From Pseudoalteromonas tunicata (lineage in GTDB: Bacteria > Pseudomonadota > Gammaproteobacteria > Enterobacterales > Alteromonadaceae), in contig NZ_CP011033.1 of the NCBI RefSeq assembly GCF_002310815.1, positions 1 through 64,000 of the forward strand: DNA of 64,000 bases. Reading direction: 5' to 3'. A model generated the notes under the pieces. That model worked only from the letters and a program-made list of their open reading frames with translations, did not search any database and was not told where the DNA came from. Shown piece by piece: positions 26,063 to 36,031 of the stretch (the stretch's first letter is position 1; each line of letters begins with the position of its first letter). The position numbers and the translations under genes were made by a program.

Positions 26063-28243
26063 ATGGCCGCACGTATTTCGCATTCAGGGATGCAAATTGA
26101 CTCACAATTATTTGAATTTATTAATCTAGAAGTGCTGCCAGGCACAGGGATCAGCAGTGAGAGCTTTTGGCCTAAATTTGCTGCAGTGGTGGATGAGTTA
26201 ACACCGATAAATCGGGTTTTGCTGACTAAACGAGATGATTTTCAACTGCAAATTGATTTATACCATCAGAGTCATTTAGAGTTTGATCTTCAGCAATATC
26301 GGACATTTTTAACGCAAATTGGTTACCTAGCACCAGAAGTCGGTGATTTTTCAATCACTACCGCTCAGGTTGAGCCTGAAATTGCCTTGCATGGTGCGCC
26401 GCAACTTGTTGTGCCTGTGAGTAATGCGCGTTTCGCGCTTAATGCCGCTAACGCGCGCTGGGGCTCGTTGTACGACGCTTTGTATGGCACTGATGCAATT
26501 AGCGAGGCTGATGGTGCTGAAAAGGCTGGGATCTACAATCCTGTGCGTGGTCATAAAGTAATTGCCAAAGGCCGAGATTTTCTCGATTTAGCTATCCCGC
26601 TTTCGACCGGCTCGCATCACGATAGTACCAATTATTCAATTATTCATGGTCAATTGTTAGTGACCCTTAATGATAGCCGTCAAATTTGTCTGGCTCAGCC
26701 TGAAAAATTGCGTGGTTATGTTGGCCAACCGCAAAATCCAAAAACAATATTACTACAAAATAATGGCTTACATTTCGAAATTAATATTGATCATGCCAGC
26801 GCTATCGGTTCTTCAGATCCTGCCGGTATTAAAGATTTAGTGCTTGAAGCGGCCTTAACCACCATCATGGATTGCGAAGACTCTGTGGCAGCTGTTGATG
26901 CGCAAGATAAAGTACAAGTTTATCGAAATTGGCTTGGTTTAATGCAAGGTACGTTAACGGAAAAGCTTGAAAAAAATGGTCAAGTGATCGAACGCAAATT
27001 GGCTCCAGATCATCATTATACTAACTTGCAAGGTGAAAGTTTTAGCTTAAAAGGCCGCAGCATGATGTTTGTGCGTAATGTCGGTCACTTAATGACAAAC
27101 CCCGCTATCTTAGATCAAAATGGTAATGAGATTTTTGAAGGGATCATGGATGCGATGATCACTTCTTTGGCTGCATTACATGACCTTAAAGGTCTAAGCC
27201 CTGTGAAAAACTCAACTGCTAACTGCATCAACATAGTTAAACCTAAAATGCATGGCCCTGAAGAAGTCGCTTTTAGTAACTTATTATTTAGCCGAGTTGA
27301 AGATGTTTTAGGCCTTAATCGAAATACCATTAAAATGGGGATTATGGATGAGGAGCGCCGCACAACAGTTAACTTACCGCAATGTATTTTTGAGGCTAAA
27401 GAACGAGTGGTATTTATCAATACTGGTTTTTTAGACCGTACTGGCGATGAAATCCATACCTCAATGGAAGCCGGTGTCGTGACACCTAAAGCACAGATTA
27501 AGCAGGCTAAATGGATTCAAGCCTATGAGCTTTGGAACGTTGATATTGGCTTAAAATGTGGGTTAAGTAAAAAAGCCCAAATCGGTAAAGGCATGTGGCC
27601 AATTCCTGATCAAATGGCGGCCATGCTTGAGCAAAAACAGGTTCATCCACAATCGGGCGCTAATACAGCATGGGTGCCCTCCCCTACTGCGGCAACATTG
27701 CATGCCATGCATTACCATCAGGTTGATGTTTTTGCTGTACAGCAGCAGATTATTGACCGCCCTATTGCTTCATTAGACGCCATATTAACCCCTCCCCTTC
27801 AGTGCGCAGATGTAAAATTAACCGCTGTTCAAATTCAAGCTGAGCTTGATAATAACGCGCAAGGTATTTTAGGCTACGTGGTGCGCTGGATAGATCAAGG
27901 GATTGGTTGTTCCAAAGTGCCCGATATTAATAACGTGGGATTAATGGAAGACCGTGCAACGCTTCGTATTTCAAGTCAGCATATTGCCAATTGGCTACGT
28001 CATGGGATCTGTAGTGTTGAGCAAGTGATTGAAACTATGAAGCGTATGGCGGCTGTGGTCGATCAGCAAAATAGTTCAGATCAGAGTTATACTAACATGG
28101 CAGGTTCAGAACAAAATTTTACTAACAGCATCGCATTTCAAGCGGCTTTAGAGCTTGTACTCCAAGGTTGTAAACAACCAAATGGTTATACCGAACCTGT
28201 TTTGCATCGTCGTCGCCTCGAAAAAAAGCGTCAATTAGCATAA
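26063..28243 (+). CDS. glcB: Malate synthase G
   Basis: Condenses glyoxylate with acetyl-CoA to malate. Length 726 residues fits the monomeric G isoform (about 723), not the shorter A isoform. Conserved stretches include [32 protein letters not shown] and the C-terminal [14 protein letters not shown]. Divergent from aceA. Unusual feature: two copies of the 21-bp repeat lie in reverse orientation inside codons for [17 protein letters not shown], and this part is about three residues longer than I recall for E. coli GlcB. It ends at a strong terminator. Confidence 0.96.
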   Translation: MAARISHSGMQIDSQLFEFINLEVLPGTGISSESFWPKFAAVVDELTPINRVLLTKRDDFQLQIDLYHQSHLEFDLQQYRTFLTQIGYLAPEVGDFSITTAQVEPEIALHGAPQLVVPVSNARFALNAANARWGSLYDALYGTDAISEADGAEKAGIYNPVRGHKVIAKGRDFLDLAIPLSTGSHHDSTNYSIIHGQLLVTLNDSRQICLAQPEKLRGYVGQPQNPKTILLQNNGLHFEINIDHASAIGSSDPAGIKDLVLEAALTTIMDCEDSVAAVDAQDKVQVYRNWLGLMQGTLTEKLEKNGQVIERKLAPDHHYTNLQGESFSLKGRSMMFVRNVGHLMTNPAILDQNGNEIFEGIMDAMITSLAALHDLKGLSPVKNSTANCINIVKPKMHGPEEVAFSNLLFSRVEDVLGLNRNTIKMGIMDEERRTTVNLPQCIFEAKERVVFINTGFLDRTGDEIHTSMEAGVVTPKAQIKQAKWIQAYELWNVDIGLKCGLSKKAQIGKGMWPIPDQMAAMLEQKQVHPQSGANTAWVPSPTAATLHAMHYHQVDVFAVQQQIIDRPIASLDAILTPPLQCADVKLTAVQIQAELDNNAQGILGYVVRWIDQGIGCSKVPDINNVGLMEDRATLRISSQHIANWLRHGICSVEQVIETMKRMAAVVDQQNSSDQSYTNMAGSEQNFTNSIAFQAALELVLQGCKQPNGYTEPVLHRRRLEKKRQLA
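28076..28126 (-). repeat. Two 21-bp motifs inside glcB
   Basis: Minus-strand copies at 28076-28096 (one mismatch outside N3) and 28106-28126 (GTTCT in place of GATCT), spaced exactly 30 bp and in the same orientation. They are the only copies found within a coding sequence. Confidence 0.6.
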
Positions 28244-28269
28244 TTTTTGGGCCAAACCGATTTTTTACT

Positions 28270-28300
28270 AAGCCATACTGATTAAAGTATGGCTTTTTTG
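28270..28300 (+). terminator. glcB terminator
   Basis: Nine-bp stem AGCCATACT/AGTATGGCT followed by six T, 27 bp after the stop. Confidence 0.8.
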
Positions 28301-28320
28301 ATTTTTTGTTGTAATAAAAT

Positions 28321-28337
28321 TGTAAAGGGGGTTTACA
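28321..28337. repeat. 17-bp palindrome TGTAAAGGGGGTTTACA
   Basis: Lies beyond the glcB terminator and 33 bp before the next 21-bp motif array, so it is unlikely to act as a promoter operator for glcB. Confidence 0.65.
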
Positions 28338-28369
28338 GTTCAGTTTTATTGTACTTCATTTCTCACTGA

Positions 28370-28657
28370 GCTAGTAAAATGCTGATCTGAGCATGTTTGA
28401 GTTAATAAAAATCTGATCCAAAGCGTAAAATTTTTAAGCATCATGCGCTCAATTGTTTCTATTCTGCCCAGAAGAAGGTTGTTATTAGTCAGAAATAGAC
28501 TAAAAAAGCTTTTTTATTATCAATTATTTAACAAGTGCTGCGGTTTTACTGGGTATTTTAATGATCCTGCTAATTACTTAGTAAAAATCTGATCCTAAAT
28601 CGTTTGGTTAGTAAAATCTTGATCTGTGTTTGTTGTGTTAGTTAAATGATGATCTGA
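28370..28657 (+). repeat. Array of five 21-bp motifs (3' side of glcB)
   Basis: Plus-strand copies start at 28370, 28401, 28577, 28607 and 28637. Starts are about 30 bp apart within each cluster. The 552-bp gap 28244-28795 holds no gene: it contains the glcB terminator, the 17-bp palindrome, this array and the terminator of the next, convergent gene. Confidence 0.7.
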
Positions 28658-28742
28658 GTTATTGCTGTGTGTAATTATGGATTGATAGAGGCAATGTACT
28701 TATTGAGGTTTGAATAGAGATTAATTTATAAAATTTTATAAT

Positions 28743-28771
28743 AAAAAACCGAGTGTCAACTCGGTTTTTTT
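28743..28771 (-). terminator. Bidirectional terminator after yebC-like gene
   Basis: Stem AAACCGAGT/ACTCGGTTT with flanking A and T runs that can act in both directions. Confidence 0.8.
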
Positions 28772-28795
28772 CATGCTTAATCAGATGAGCTTAGT

Positions 28796-29518
28796 TTAGT
28801 TTTTAACTATGGCATTGTGATAAACATGTTGTACATCATCAAAATCTTCCAGCATCGCCATAAATTTTTCAAATAATGGGATGTCATCACCGGTGATTTC
28901 GGTTGATGTTTGTGGCACAAAAGTAATTTCATCGATTTCAAAGTTTACATCGCCAAAAGCTTCAATAATTGCAGTTTTTGCTTTGAAATATTCAGTGGGT
29001 GGTGCAAGTACAGAAATTAAACCTTCTTCAGATTCAACATCCGTTACATCAACATCAGCCATCATTAATGCTTCAAGTACGGCATCTTCATCATCGCCTT
29101 GAAAGCCTAAAATAGCTAAGTGATCGAACATATGAGCTGCAGTGCCTGGGCTACCAATTTTTGATTCTGTTTTAGTAAATGCTAAACGTACATCTTTAAT
29201 GGTACGGTTTGGGTTGTCAGTTAAACAATCTACAATAACCATACAGCTACCTGGGCCAAAGCCTTCGTAACGTGCTGGTGCGTAGTCTTCCCCTGCTCCA
29301 CCTTGGCTTTTTTCAATTGCTTTTTCGATTACATGTGCTGGAACTTGGTCTTTTTTAGCTTTTTCGATTAAACGACGTAAAGATAAGTTTGCATCAGGAT
29401 CAGGGCCACCACTTTTAGCTGCTACGTAGATTTCCTTACCGTATTTTGAATTCACTTTTGTTTTGGCCGCAGCCGTTTTCATCATTGAACCTTTACGTAC
29501 TTCAAATGCTCTGCCCAT
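28796..29518 (-). CDS. YebC/PmpR family protein (YeeN-like)
   Basis: Protein of 240 residues of the YebC/PmpR/TACO1 family, first described as transcription regulators and more recently linked to ribosome stalling relief. It contains [21 protein letters not shown], the HVIEKAIEK helix and YEGFGPG. The variant N-terminus [21 protein letters not shown] resembles YeeN rather than standard YebC (MAGHSKW). ATG at 29518 is chosen because the family starts at MGR; an upstream in-frame ATG adds 16 unrelated residues. Single-gene unit converging on glcB. Confidence 0.9.
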   Translation of the reverse strand: MGRAFEVRKGSMMKTAAAKTKVNSKYGKEIYVAAKSGGPDPDANLSLRRLIEKAKKDQVPAHVIEKAIEKSQGGAGEDYAPARYEGFGPGSCMVIVDCLTDNPNRTIKDVRLAFTKTESKIGSPGTAAHMFDHLAILGFQGDDEDAVLEALMMADVDVTDVESEEGLISVLAPPTEYFKAKTAIIEAFGDVNFEIDEITFVPQTSTEITGDDIPLFEKFMAMLEDFDDVQHVYHNAIVKN

Positions 29519-29787
29519 CTTCTTCACTCTTAATCTTGGGAAATTGTCGTTGCCCGATTTTATCAAGTGATGCTCCTAAGGGCTAGTAGCACACTAAATT
29601 TAGCTGCATTTTTTATTTATCTAATATTTATGAAATGAAAAAGATCACCTATTTAACATAATCTAATTGGCGTGAAATAATCATCATTTTTATAAGCAGA
29701 AACAGCTTCTGATAGTATTATTTTTTCGTTTTATTTGTGCGTAATTTGCAGGGTTGAAACTTCCCCTGCAAATGAATAAGTGAAGCT

Positions 29788-30443
29788 TTAAAGTTGTTTA
29801 AATGCTTCAAATAGATTCGCTTCAAGCTTTATATCTTGTTTGATTGGTACTGATAACCTTAGGTTATAGCCATCAGGTACTTTAGACACCTTGGTATAAA
29901 TAAACGAACCGAGTTGATGATTGTTTGTTATTTTTTCAAGAATTGATTGGGCTTGTGCTTCATTACTAAAGTTTTGTGCCAGTACTGCGCAATACTCTTT
30001 ATTGCAACCTGAATCATAAAAATAGCCAATATCTTGTGTATATAAATCAAAGATATTCGTTAGAAATTGTGTTTTTTCAGTCGCTACTACAGAGCTATTT
30101 CCTTGAAAATGAGTTATCCAATCTAAATCATCATTAATTTTGGCTAATTGAATCGGTGTTGCTAGGTAAGTGTTTTCTATAGTCGTAATATTCACTTCTT
30201 CAGGTGTTAAATCATCCTTGTTGTACTCGATTACTAAATCCTGCGAAAGTTCTGGGCGAGGGTGTTCTGTTAGCTGATTGCTTTTTTCTAAGCTGATAGG
30301 ATTAATAGCATTACTAAACGGTGATTTTTTTGTATTTTCAGCAGGGTTATTTCAATAATTTCTTTTTCATTAAAAAATGGCTGCTTAGTTATTAGTAAAC
30401 ACAACAAAAAACCTGTAGCAACGTAACCTAATTTTTTTATCAT
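29788..30443 (-). pseudogene. Exported protein gene with a one-base frameshift
   Basis: Not recognised by family. An ATG at 30443 with GGAA upstream starts a signal-peptide-like sequence (MIKKLGYVATGFLLCLLI) that reads on to about 30350. A second frame, shifted by one base, then continues without stop through NPAENTKKSPF and DDLTPEEVNITTIENTYL to the stop at 29788. Restoring one base would give a protein of about 218 residues with Cys pair (GCNKEYCAVL). The second frame alone has an internal ATG at 30195 that would give 135 residues without a signal. It is either a recent inactivation or a sequencing error; no slippery heptamer is seen. Confidence 0.6.
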
Positions 30444-30762
30444 AACTTTCCTTGTTTAACTCTGACTTTCAGATCTAATTTTTTCAGTAGTTCCAGCTTT
30501 ACTTGGTTGGTAATCACTCTATATGGATTGTTTAAAATTTAAGTTCGTTTAAAAATAAACATGAAGAACTGATTTAAATTAACTTTTATAAAGTGTTCTT
30601 ATAATCGCGAAATATTAATAGCGAATCCACTATACATCAAGGAAATCGTTAATTGCTTGTATTGTTTATTGAATTAACCCAAAGAAAATATCTTCTCTTT
30701 GGGGGCTTAAAATGTAAAAGCTAACTTACCCTTTAAATATTAAAAGATGGTGATTATCGCAA
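30444..30762. other. 319-bp intergenic gap
   Basis: AT-rich sequence between the frameshifted gene and the aldolase gene. I see no reading frame, RNA structure or full copy of either dispersed motif; TCAGATCTAATTTTTTCAGT at 30468 matches only the right half of the 21-bp motif. Confidence 0.4.
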
Positions 30763-31776
30763 TTAGCCTTTTAAACTATATTTTAAGCATTGGATAAACA
30801 GTTCAATATCACTTCTATTAATATCTAAATGCATTACTAAACGCATTAGGTTGCTTGGGCTGACTAGAATGTCGCGTTGTTTAAGTGCTGAGGCAAGGGC
30901 ATGCACATCGATACTTGGGTCGATTTTGACAAACACCATATTGGTTTCGGTGTGATTGATATTAACTTCAAAGCCTGATAGTTCGTTTAAACATTCACCT
31001 AAGTAGCGGGCATTAGCATGGTCATCGGCTAAGCGTGCAACGTTTTCTGTCAATGCAATGTGCCCAGCAGCCGCCAGTAGACCGGCCTGACGCATACCGC
31101 CACCGAGCACTTTACGCCAGCGCCGGGCTTTCGCTATCAGCTGTTCATCACCTAACAATAAAGAACCAATAGGAGCGCCAAGGCCTTTTGATAAACAAAT
31201 GCTGACCGAATCAAAATGCTGGGTGATTTCGGTTATATCAACATTTTGTGCTACCGCGGCATTATAAACACGGGCACCATCAAGGTGCAGCTTAAGGTTA
31301 TGTTGGTTAACAAATTCTCGTGCTTTGGCTAAATAACTGAGCGGCAGTACTTTACCATTGATGGTATTTTCTAGGCTTAATAATTTTGTGCGGGCGAAAT
31401 GTGGGTCGTTTGGTTTGATTGCCGCTGCAAGTTTTGCAAAATCGAGCGTGCCATCTTTTTCGTTTTCAATGGGTTGAGGCTGAATTGAACCAAGCACCGC
31501 GGCACCACCGCCTTCAAATTTATAGTTATGAGCTTGTTGACCACATAAATATTCGTCGCCGCGCTCACAATGCGCCATTAAAGCCAGTAGGTTGGCTTGA
31601 GTGCCAGAACTACAAAATAATGCGGCGGCAAAACCGTGTCGCTGTGCGGCAAATTGTTCAAGATGATTAACGGTAGGGTCATCTCCATACACATCGTCAC
31701 CAACCAATGCAGAGGCTATGGCAGTTCGCATTTTTTCACTGGGGCGTGTAACGGTATCTGAACGAAAATCTATCAT
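30763..31776 (-). CDS. ltaE: Low-specificity L-threonine aldolase
   Basis: PLP enzyme of 337 residues that cleaves L-threonine and L-allo-threonine to glycine and acetaldehyde. The start [16 protein letters not shown], the [13 protein letters not shown] segment with its conserved histidine, [12 protein letters not shown] and the PLP lysine in [12 protein letters not shown] (about Lys197) are all typical. The ATG at 31776 has AGGAA nine bases upstream; a TTG two codons earlier is less likely. An HAD phosphatase gene lies 79 bp upstream in the same direction. Confidence 0.94.
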   Translation of the reverse strand: MIDFRSDTVTRPSEKMRTAIASALVGDDVYGDDPTVNHLEQFAAQRHGFAAALFCSSGTQANLLALMAHCERGDEYLCGQQAHNYKFEGGGAAVLGSIQPQPIENEKDGTLDFAKLAAAIKPNDPHFARTKLLSLENTINGKVLPLSYLAKAREFVNQHNLKLHLDGARVYNAAVAQNVDITEITQHFDSVSICLSKGLGAPIGSLLLGDEQLIAKARRWRKVLGGGMRQAGLLAAAGHIALTENVARLADDHANARYLGECLNELSGFEVNINHTETNMVFVKIDPSIDVHALASALKQRDILVSPSNLMRLVMHLDINRSDIELFIQCLKYSLKG

Positions 31777-31855
31777 AATCAAGGGTTCCTAAAATCATCA
31801 AGGTTCTTGATTATGCCAGATAGCCGCGTTGATACAATCGGTTAAAATCGGTAAT

Positions 31856-32443
31856 TTAGCGCAACTTTTCAGTGAGTTGATCAAAATGATAAACAACCAT
31901 GTCGGCTTTGTGTGCGTAATGGGGAAGGTTGCCTTCAACATATAAACAACTGCGCATATTGGCATTAATCGCAGCATCGATATCGTAAACATAATCCCCC
32001 ACATAGATAAGTTCTTGGGTGGGAATTTGCCATTGGTGGGCCAATTGTATAAGTGCGGTTGGGTCGGGCTTTGCTGGTGCATCATCACGTGTGATCAAGG
32101 TACTGATATTAATTTGGTTATTACGCATTTTGATTTCAGCGGCTTGTTTAAAATTTCGTGTCACTATTGCTGTGGGGATACCTTTTCGATGCAGAGTATC
32201 TAGCAAGGTGGCGACCCCAGGTAGCATAATAGCGTCGTAGGCATCATCTAATTCATGCTGATGGACATGCGCTAATGCATTTGCCTTTTCAATGTCGCAG
32301 CCGATGTTGGCTATAAAAGTAAGTAAGTCTTGATCTGCAGGGCAATTGATTTGCTTGCGGATAAGAGCAAAGTTTAATTTTGAGCTGACTAACGTGCCAT
32401 CTAAATCAAAAATAAAACCGCGGATGTTATTAATTTCTATCAT
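31856..32443 (-). CDS. HAD-superfamily hydrolase (phosphoglycolate phosphatase-like)
   Basis: Protein of 195 residues with the four HAD motifs: FDLDGTL (nucleophile Asp near 13), the Thr of IVTRN, Lys of KPDPTAL, and the acidic pair in VGDYVYDIDAA. A helical cap sits between motifs I and II, so subfamily IA. The substrate is a small phosphate ester that cannot be named from sequence. Same direction as ltaE and 79 bp upstream of it; co-transcription is possible. Confidence 0.87.
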   Translation of the reverse strand: MIEINNIRGFIFDLDGTLVSSKLNFALIRKQINCPADQDLLTFIANIGCDIEKANALAHVHQHELDDAYDAIMLPGVATLLDTLHRKGIPTAIVTRNFKQAAEIKMRNNQINISTLITRDDAPAKPDPTALIQLAHQWQIPTQELIYVGDYVYDIDAAINANMRSCLYVEGNLPHYAHKADMVVYHFDQLTEKLR

Positions 32444-32543
32444 GTATTGTTATCTAGCTTAACTTTATTTGGCTATACGCTCGAGTATGGCAAATAGTTT
32501 TACCGCGTTACAGATTCTTTTGCTCGAATAACGTTAGTTCGAG

Positions 32544-32560
32544 TGTAAAGGGGCTTTACA
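32544..32560. repeat. 17-bp palindrome TGTAAAGGGGCTTTACA
   Basis: Upstream of the HAD gene (about 100 bp from its start) and 77 bp from a second family member. It lies in the 445-bp gap 32444-32888, which holds no gene. Confidence 0.65.
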
Positions 32561-32608
32561 GTATTTTTAAATTAAAGAATAAAATAGCTAATTTGTGGTA
32601 ATTAATAA

Positions 32609-32831
32609 GTTATTTAGCACTGTAAATGGGCTTTACAGTGCTAAATAACTTCAAAGCGAATAATAGATTTATCACATGCTGTTATTATCAAGGTTAACAG
32701 CGCCGGATTAAGGTCTAGATAGTCAATAATGACTAGCTAATCCGCTTTGTAGACCTTCAAAATATCTGGCTAAAGATGAATAATTGAGTTATTGACCTTT
32801 CATTAAATACGTTGGTAAAAATCGGATCCCA
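32609..32831. repeat. Composite intergenic repeat: palindrome, body and 21-bp motif
   Basis: Starts with a 41-bp palindrome (32609-32649) with perfect 18-base arms (outer part GTTATTTAGCAC, inner part TGTAAA) around TGGGC. A body of about 160 bp follows, with CTAAATAACTTCAAA at its left and CTTCAAAATATCTGGCTAAA near its right. It ends in GTTGGTAAAA-N3-GGATCCCA at 32811-32831. The left blocks recur at 37034-37060 and partly at 42710. Confidence 0.6.
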
Positions 32832-32847
32832 ACCCAAGGGAGAATAA

Positions 32848-32876
32848 TAAAAAAGCCATCAGATTTGATGGCTTTT
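32848..32876 (-). terminator. Terminator of the M1 peptidase operon
   Basis: Stem AAAAGCCATCA/TGATGGCTTTT, 12 bp beyond the stop of the DUF6702 gene on the minus strand. Confidence 0.78.
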
Positions 32877-32888
32877 AGGTATCGATTT

Positions 32889-33383
32889 TTACTTTGAAAG
32901 TTCAGTGCTTAACCATTGGTCTTCGCCACTAAAGGTAAGGGTTTTTATCTCTCCTTTACCTTCAATGTTCACCATGTTGACTTGCGATGGCCAAAGCTCT
33001 CGCAGCGCACCATGTGACATTCGAAAGCCCTTCACTTTTTTAGGAATTTCAATTTCTTGATAAACCCAAAAGAATTTACCTTCAATTTGATGGCCTACGC
33101 TGTGCAAATTTAGCGGCTCACCCGATAAGGTTTGCAGCTTAAATTGACCCTCAACATAGCGAGCAAACTGAGTTTGTGTGACGTCATCTTGCATTAAATC
33201 GGCATTTTTATTGTAAAGATGTTGAATAGCATGTTCACTATCATGCAGATAAAAGCGATGCATCACTTCAAGATTGTTGGTGCGTTCATTAAATAATACC
33301 GTCGTAATAGCTGCTTTGAGCTGATGCGCCCAAGCAGCCTGACTGAGTAATAATAATGCAACTGTTATTACCGCTTTAAACAT
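32889..33383 (-). CDS. DUF6702 family exported protein
   Basis: Exported protein of 164 residues with a signal peptide ending at AWAHQ (about residue 19). The beta-rich remainder begins with AITTVLFNERTNNLEVMHRFYLHDSEHA, a pattern seen in DUF6702 proteins. It starts five bases after the upstream M1 peptidase stop, so the two are co-transcribed and likely act together in the periplasm. Function unknown. Confidence 0.75.
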   Translation of the reverse strand: MFKAVITVALLLLSQAAWAHQLKAAITTVLFNERTNNLEVMHRFYLHDSEHAIQHLYNKNADLMQDDVTQTQFARYVEGQFKLQTLSGEPLNLHSVGHQIEGKFFWVYQEIEIPKKVKGFRMSHGALRELWPSQVNMVNIEGKGEIKTLTFSGEDQWLSTELSK

Positions 33384-33388
33384 AATGG

Positions 33389-35863
33389 TTAGTTTTGCTC
33401 CGTTTCGATTGCATTTTTATCATCACTTTTAGCGTCTTTATTGTCTTTTTCATCTTTTTCAGTTTTAAGCTCAGTTTTAATATCTTGCATGATATCGCGA
33501 TTAACTTTACCGCTTGGTTTTTTCGCCTTAAACACTTCAATGCGTGATGGAATGATACGACGAGGGTAATAGTTGTTTTCGATATCGATATCGGCTGTTT
33601 CCCAGCTTGGGTCAACCGCAATATCTTTAAGTACCTTAGTTTTATCGGTAACAATTAACTTTTGTACTTTTTGACTATTTCGACGCCAAATTTCAGCTGG
33701 AATGTATTGATCTTCTACTGTGCCATCTGTGTATGTCAGTTGTAGTAAAATAGGCATTACTAATCCACCTAAGTTTGAAAACTCAAGTACGTAGTAATTT
33801 TTATCTTCGTTAACAGCGCGCTCAAGGGTTTTACGTTCCCATGGTTTTAACCCTTTAAGGAATTTGTTGTATTCATTTCGCTCTTTGTTAGTAACTGTAA
33901 AACGGTCATTTTCGTCGTAGAAATCGCTGATATCTTTGTTTTTATCAACCCACAATACTTTGCCTTCTTCTTGATTACGTTTAACATGAAAAGAAACTGG
34001 CTTATTGAGTTCTTCTTCACGTAAACGGCCAAAATCAATATCAGGGTTTTTTGTATCTAAACGCAGCTGGTAGACTTTATCGATTGAGATATCAACGTGA
34101 TCTGTAGTGTAAAACCAACCACGCCAGAACCAATCTAAATCTACACCTGAGGCTTCTTCCATGGTGCGGAAAAAATCGGATGGCGTAGGGCGTTTATATT
34201 TCCAGCGGTTAGCGTATTCTTTAAAGGCAAAATCAAACAGTTCACGCCCTAAAATCACTTCACGCAGAATATTGAGTGCCGCAGCTGGCTTACTATAAGC
34301 GTTAGGGCCTAAGTGCAATACACTGTCTGACTGCGTCATGATGGGTACTTGGCTTTGTGATTTCATGTAATCTACGACATCACGTGCTTCTACACCCCAT
34401 GGGATCATAGGGTCCCATTCACGACCAGCGACGCCGTCTAAAAAGCTATTTAAACCTTCATCCATCCAAGTCCATTGGCGTTCATCTGAATTAACAATCA
34501 TTGGAAAGTAAATATGGCCGACTTCATGAATAACCACACCGATCAAGAAACGTTTTTCTGCTTGGGTATACGTGCGGCTACCATCTTTTTGTAGCTCTGT
34601 ACGTGGCCCGTTAAAGGTGATCATCGGGTATTCCATGCCACCGACTGGGCCATTGACCGATTGTGCGACTGGGTATGGGTAATCAAACGAGAAACGAGAA
34701 TACACTTCCATGGTGTGAATGACGGATTCAGTTGAATATTTTTTCCATAAATCGCCGCCTTCCTTTGGATAAAAAGACATCGCCATAACTAGTGGGCGCT
34801 CTTTACCGCCTTGCTGATAACCTTTGGCATCCCAGATAAATTTACGCGATGAGGCAAAAGCAAAATCACGCACATTGTTGGCTTTAAATTGCCATGTTTT
34901 TTGTTTATCTGTGCCTTCTTTTTCGTTTTCTATGGCTTCGTCTTCAGAGACAATAAAAACAGGGCGGTCGGCTTTTTTTGCTTGCTCTAAGCGTTTTTGC
35001 TGCTCTTTAGTTAGCACTTTACTGGCGTTGGTAAGCTCGCCTGTTGCTGAAACTAAATGATCCGCAGGCACGGTGATTGCTACATCGTAGTTACCAAATT
35101 CAAGGGTGAATTCACCGCGACCTAAAAACTCTTTATTAGTCCACGCTTCATAATCGGTATAAGCGGCAAGGCGCGGGAACCATTGGGCAAGTAAAAAGAT
35201 ATCGTTACCGTCTTCTTCAAAATGCTCATAGCCTGAGCGTGAATTAACCGCATCTTCTTCAACAATGTTAAAGCCAAAATCTAAGCTTAAATCAACACTT
35301 TTACCAGGTTTGAGTGGCTGATTTAAATCAACACGCATTAATGTGCCAACAACTGTGGCATTAAGTGCTTTGCCTGATGAGTCTTTGATATTACTGAGGG
35401 TATAGCCTAATTCGTTATCACTCATAAATTGCTGGCGACGCAGTTGATTAAGGCTTAATTTTGCTGGTTTGCTTGATGGGCCACTTTGTAAGTCACTGCT
35501 GTAGGTGGTGGTCATTTCAGCAATAGAATCATTTTTAAAAATATTTTGGTCTAGTTGTAACCATAAATATTTTAATGTGTCTGGTGAGTTGTTTTGGTAA
35601 CTAATAGTTTGTGAGCCAGATAAGTAACGTTTTTGCTCATCAAGTGTGACTTTAATTTTGTAGTCAACTTGTTGTTGCCAATATTGATGGCCAGGTTCAC
35701 CAGCGGCATTACGATACACATTTGGGGTGGGGAGCACTTCATCAAGTTGGCGAAACTTATCGACATAATTGCCTTTAGTTTGTTCGACCACGCCTGCGTG
35801 GAGAGAGCTGCTTACCACCAAAGGCAGTAACAGAGCTGCGATTTTTGATAACTTAAATTTCAT
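33389..35863 (-). CDS. Exported M1-family metallopeptidase
   Basis: Zinc peptidase of 824 residues with a signal peptide (about 1-23). The M1 zinc site HEVGH is at 446-450, with the third ligand Glu469 after 18 intervening residues (WMDEGLN), and a GGMEYPM aminopeptidase motif before it. The N-terminal beta domain precedes it as in the family. The C-terminal 60 residues are Lys/Asp/Glu-rich and unusual. Acts in the periplasm or at the outer membrane on peptides. Followed closely by a DUF6702 gene. Confidence 0.93.
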   Translation of the reverse strand: MKFKLSKIAALLLPLVVSSSLHAGVVEQTKGNYVDKFRQLDEVLPTPNVYRNAAGEPGHQYWQQQVDYKIKVTLDEQKRYLSGSQTISYQNNSPDTLKYLWLQLDQNIFKNDSIAEMTTTYSSDLQSGPSSKPAKLSLNQLRRQQFMSDNELGYTLSNIKDSSGKALNATVVGTLMRVDLNQPLKPGKSVDLSLDFGFNIVEEDAVNSRSGYEHFEEDGNDIFLLAQWFPRLAAYTDYEAWTNKEFLGRGEFTLEFGNYDVAITVPADHLVSATGELTNASKVLTKEQQKRLEQAKKADRPVFIVSEDEAIENEKEGTDKQKTWQFKANNVRDFAFASSRKFIWDAKGYQQGGKERPLVMAMSFYPKEGGDLWKKYSTESVIHTMEVYSRFSFDYPYPVAQSVNGPVGGMEYPMITFNGPRTELQKDGSRTYTQAEKRFLIGVVIHEVGHIYFPMIVNSDERQWTWMDEGLNSFLDGVAGREWDPMIPWGVEARDVVDYMKSQSQVPIMTQSDSVLHLGPNAYSKPAAALNILREVILGRELFDFAFKEYANRWKYKRPTPSDFFRTMEEASGVDLDWFWRGWFYTTDHVDISIDKVYQLRLDTKNPDIDFGRLREEELNKPVSFHVKRNQEEGKVLWVDKNKDISDFYDENDRFTVTNKERNEYNKFLKGLKPWERKTLERAVNEDKNYYVLEFSNLGGLVMPILLQLTYTDGTVEDQYIPAEIWRRNSQKVQKLIVTDKTKVLKDIAVDPSWETADIDIENNYYPRRIIPSRIEVFKAKKPSGKVNRDIMQDIKTELKTEKDEKDNKDAKSDDKNAIETEQN

Positions 35864-36031
35864 GGCTGTTCCTGTAAAAGCAATGTTATGATTTTGTTAT
35901 AGTTTGACCATTTCAAATCTGGCGCAAATAAGCAATCATTACGCGACAAATGTCATTAATTTACGTTAATTGAACAAAACTTCTGGTTATAGTTATACCT
36001 AACTCCTATTCATTGTTTTTAAGAGGTCAAC

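Noticed and set aside
30342..30360. Programmed frameshift
   Set aside because: No X-XXY-YYZ slippery heptamer or downstream structure at the frame switch; a lost base is simpler.
30467..30487. Another copy of the 21-bp motif
   Set aside because: Only the TCAGATCTA half matches; the GTTAGTAAAA half has too many changes.
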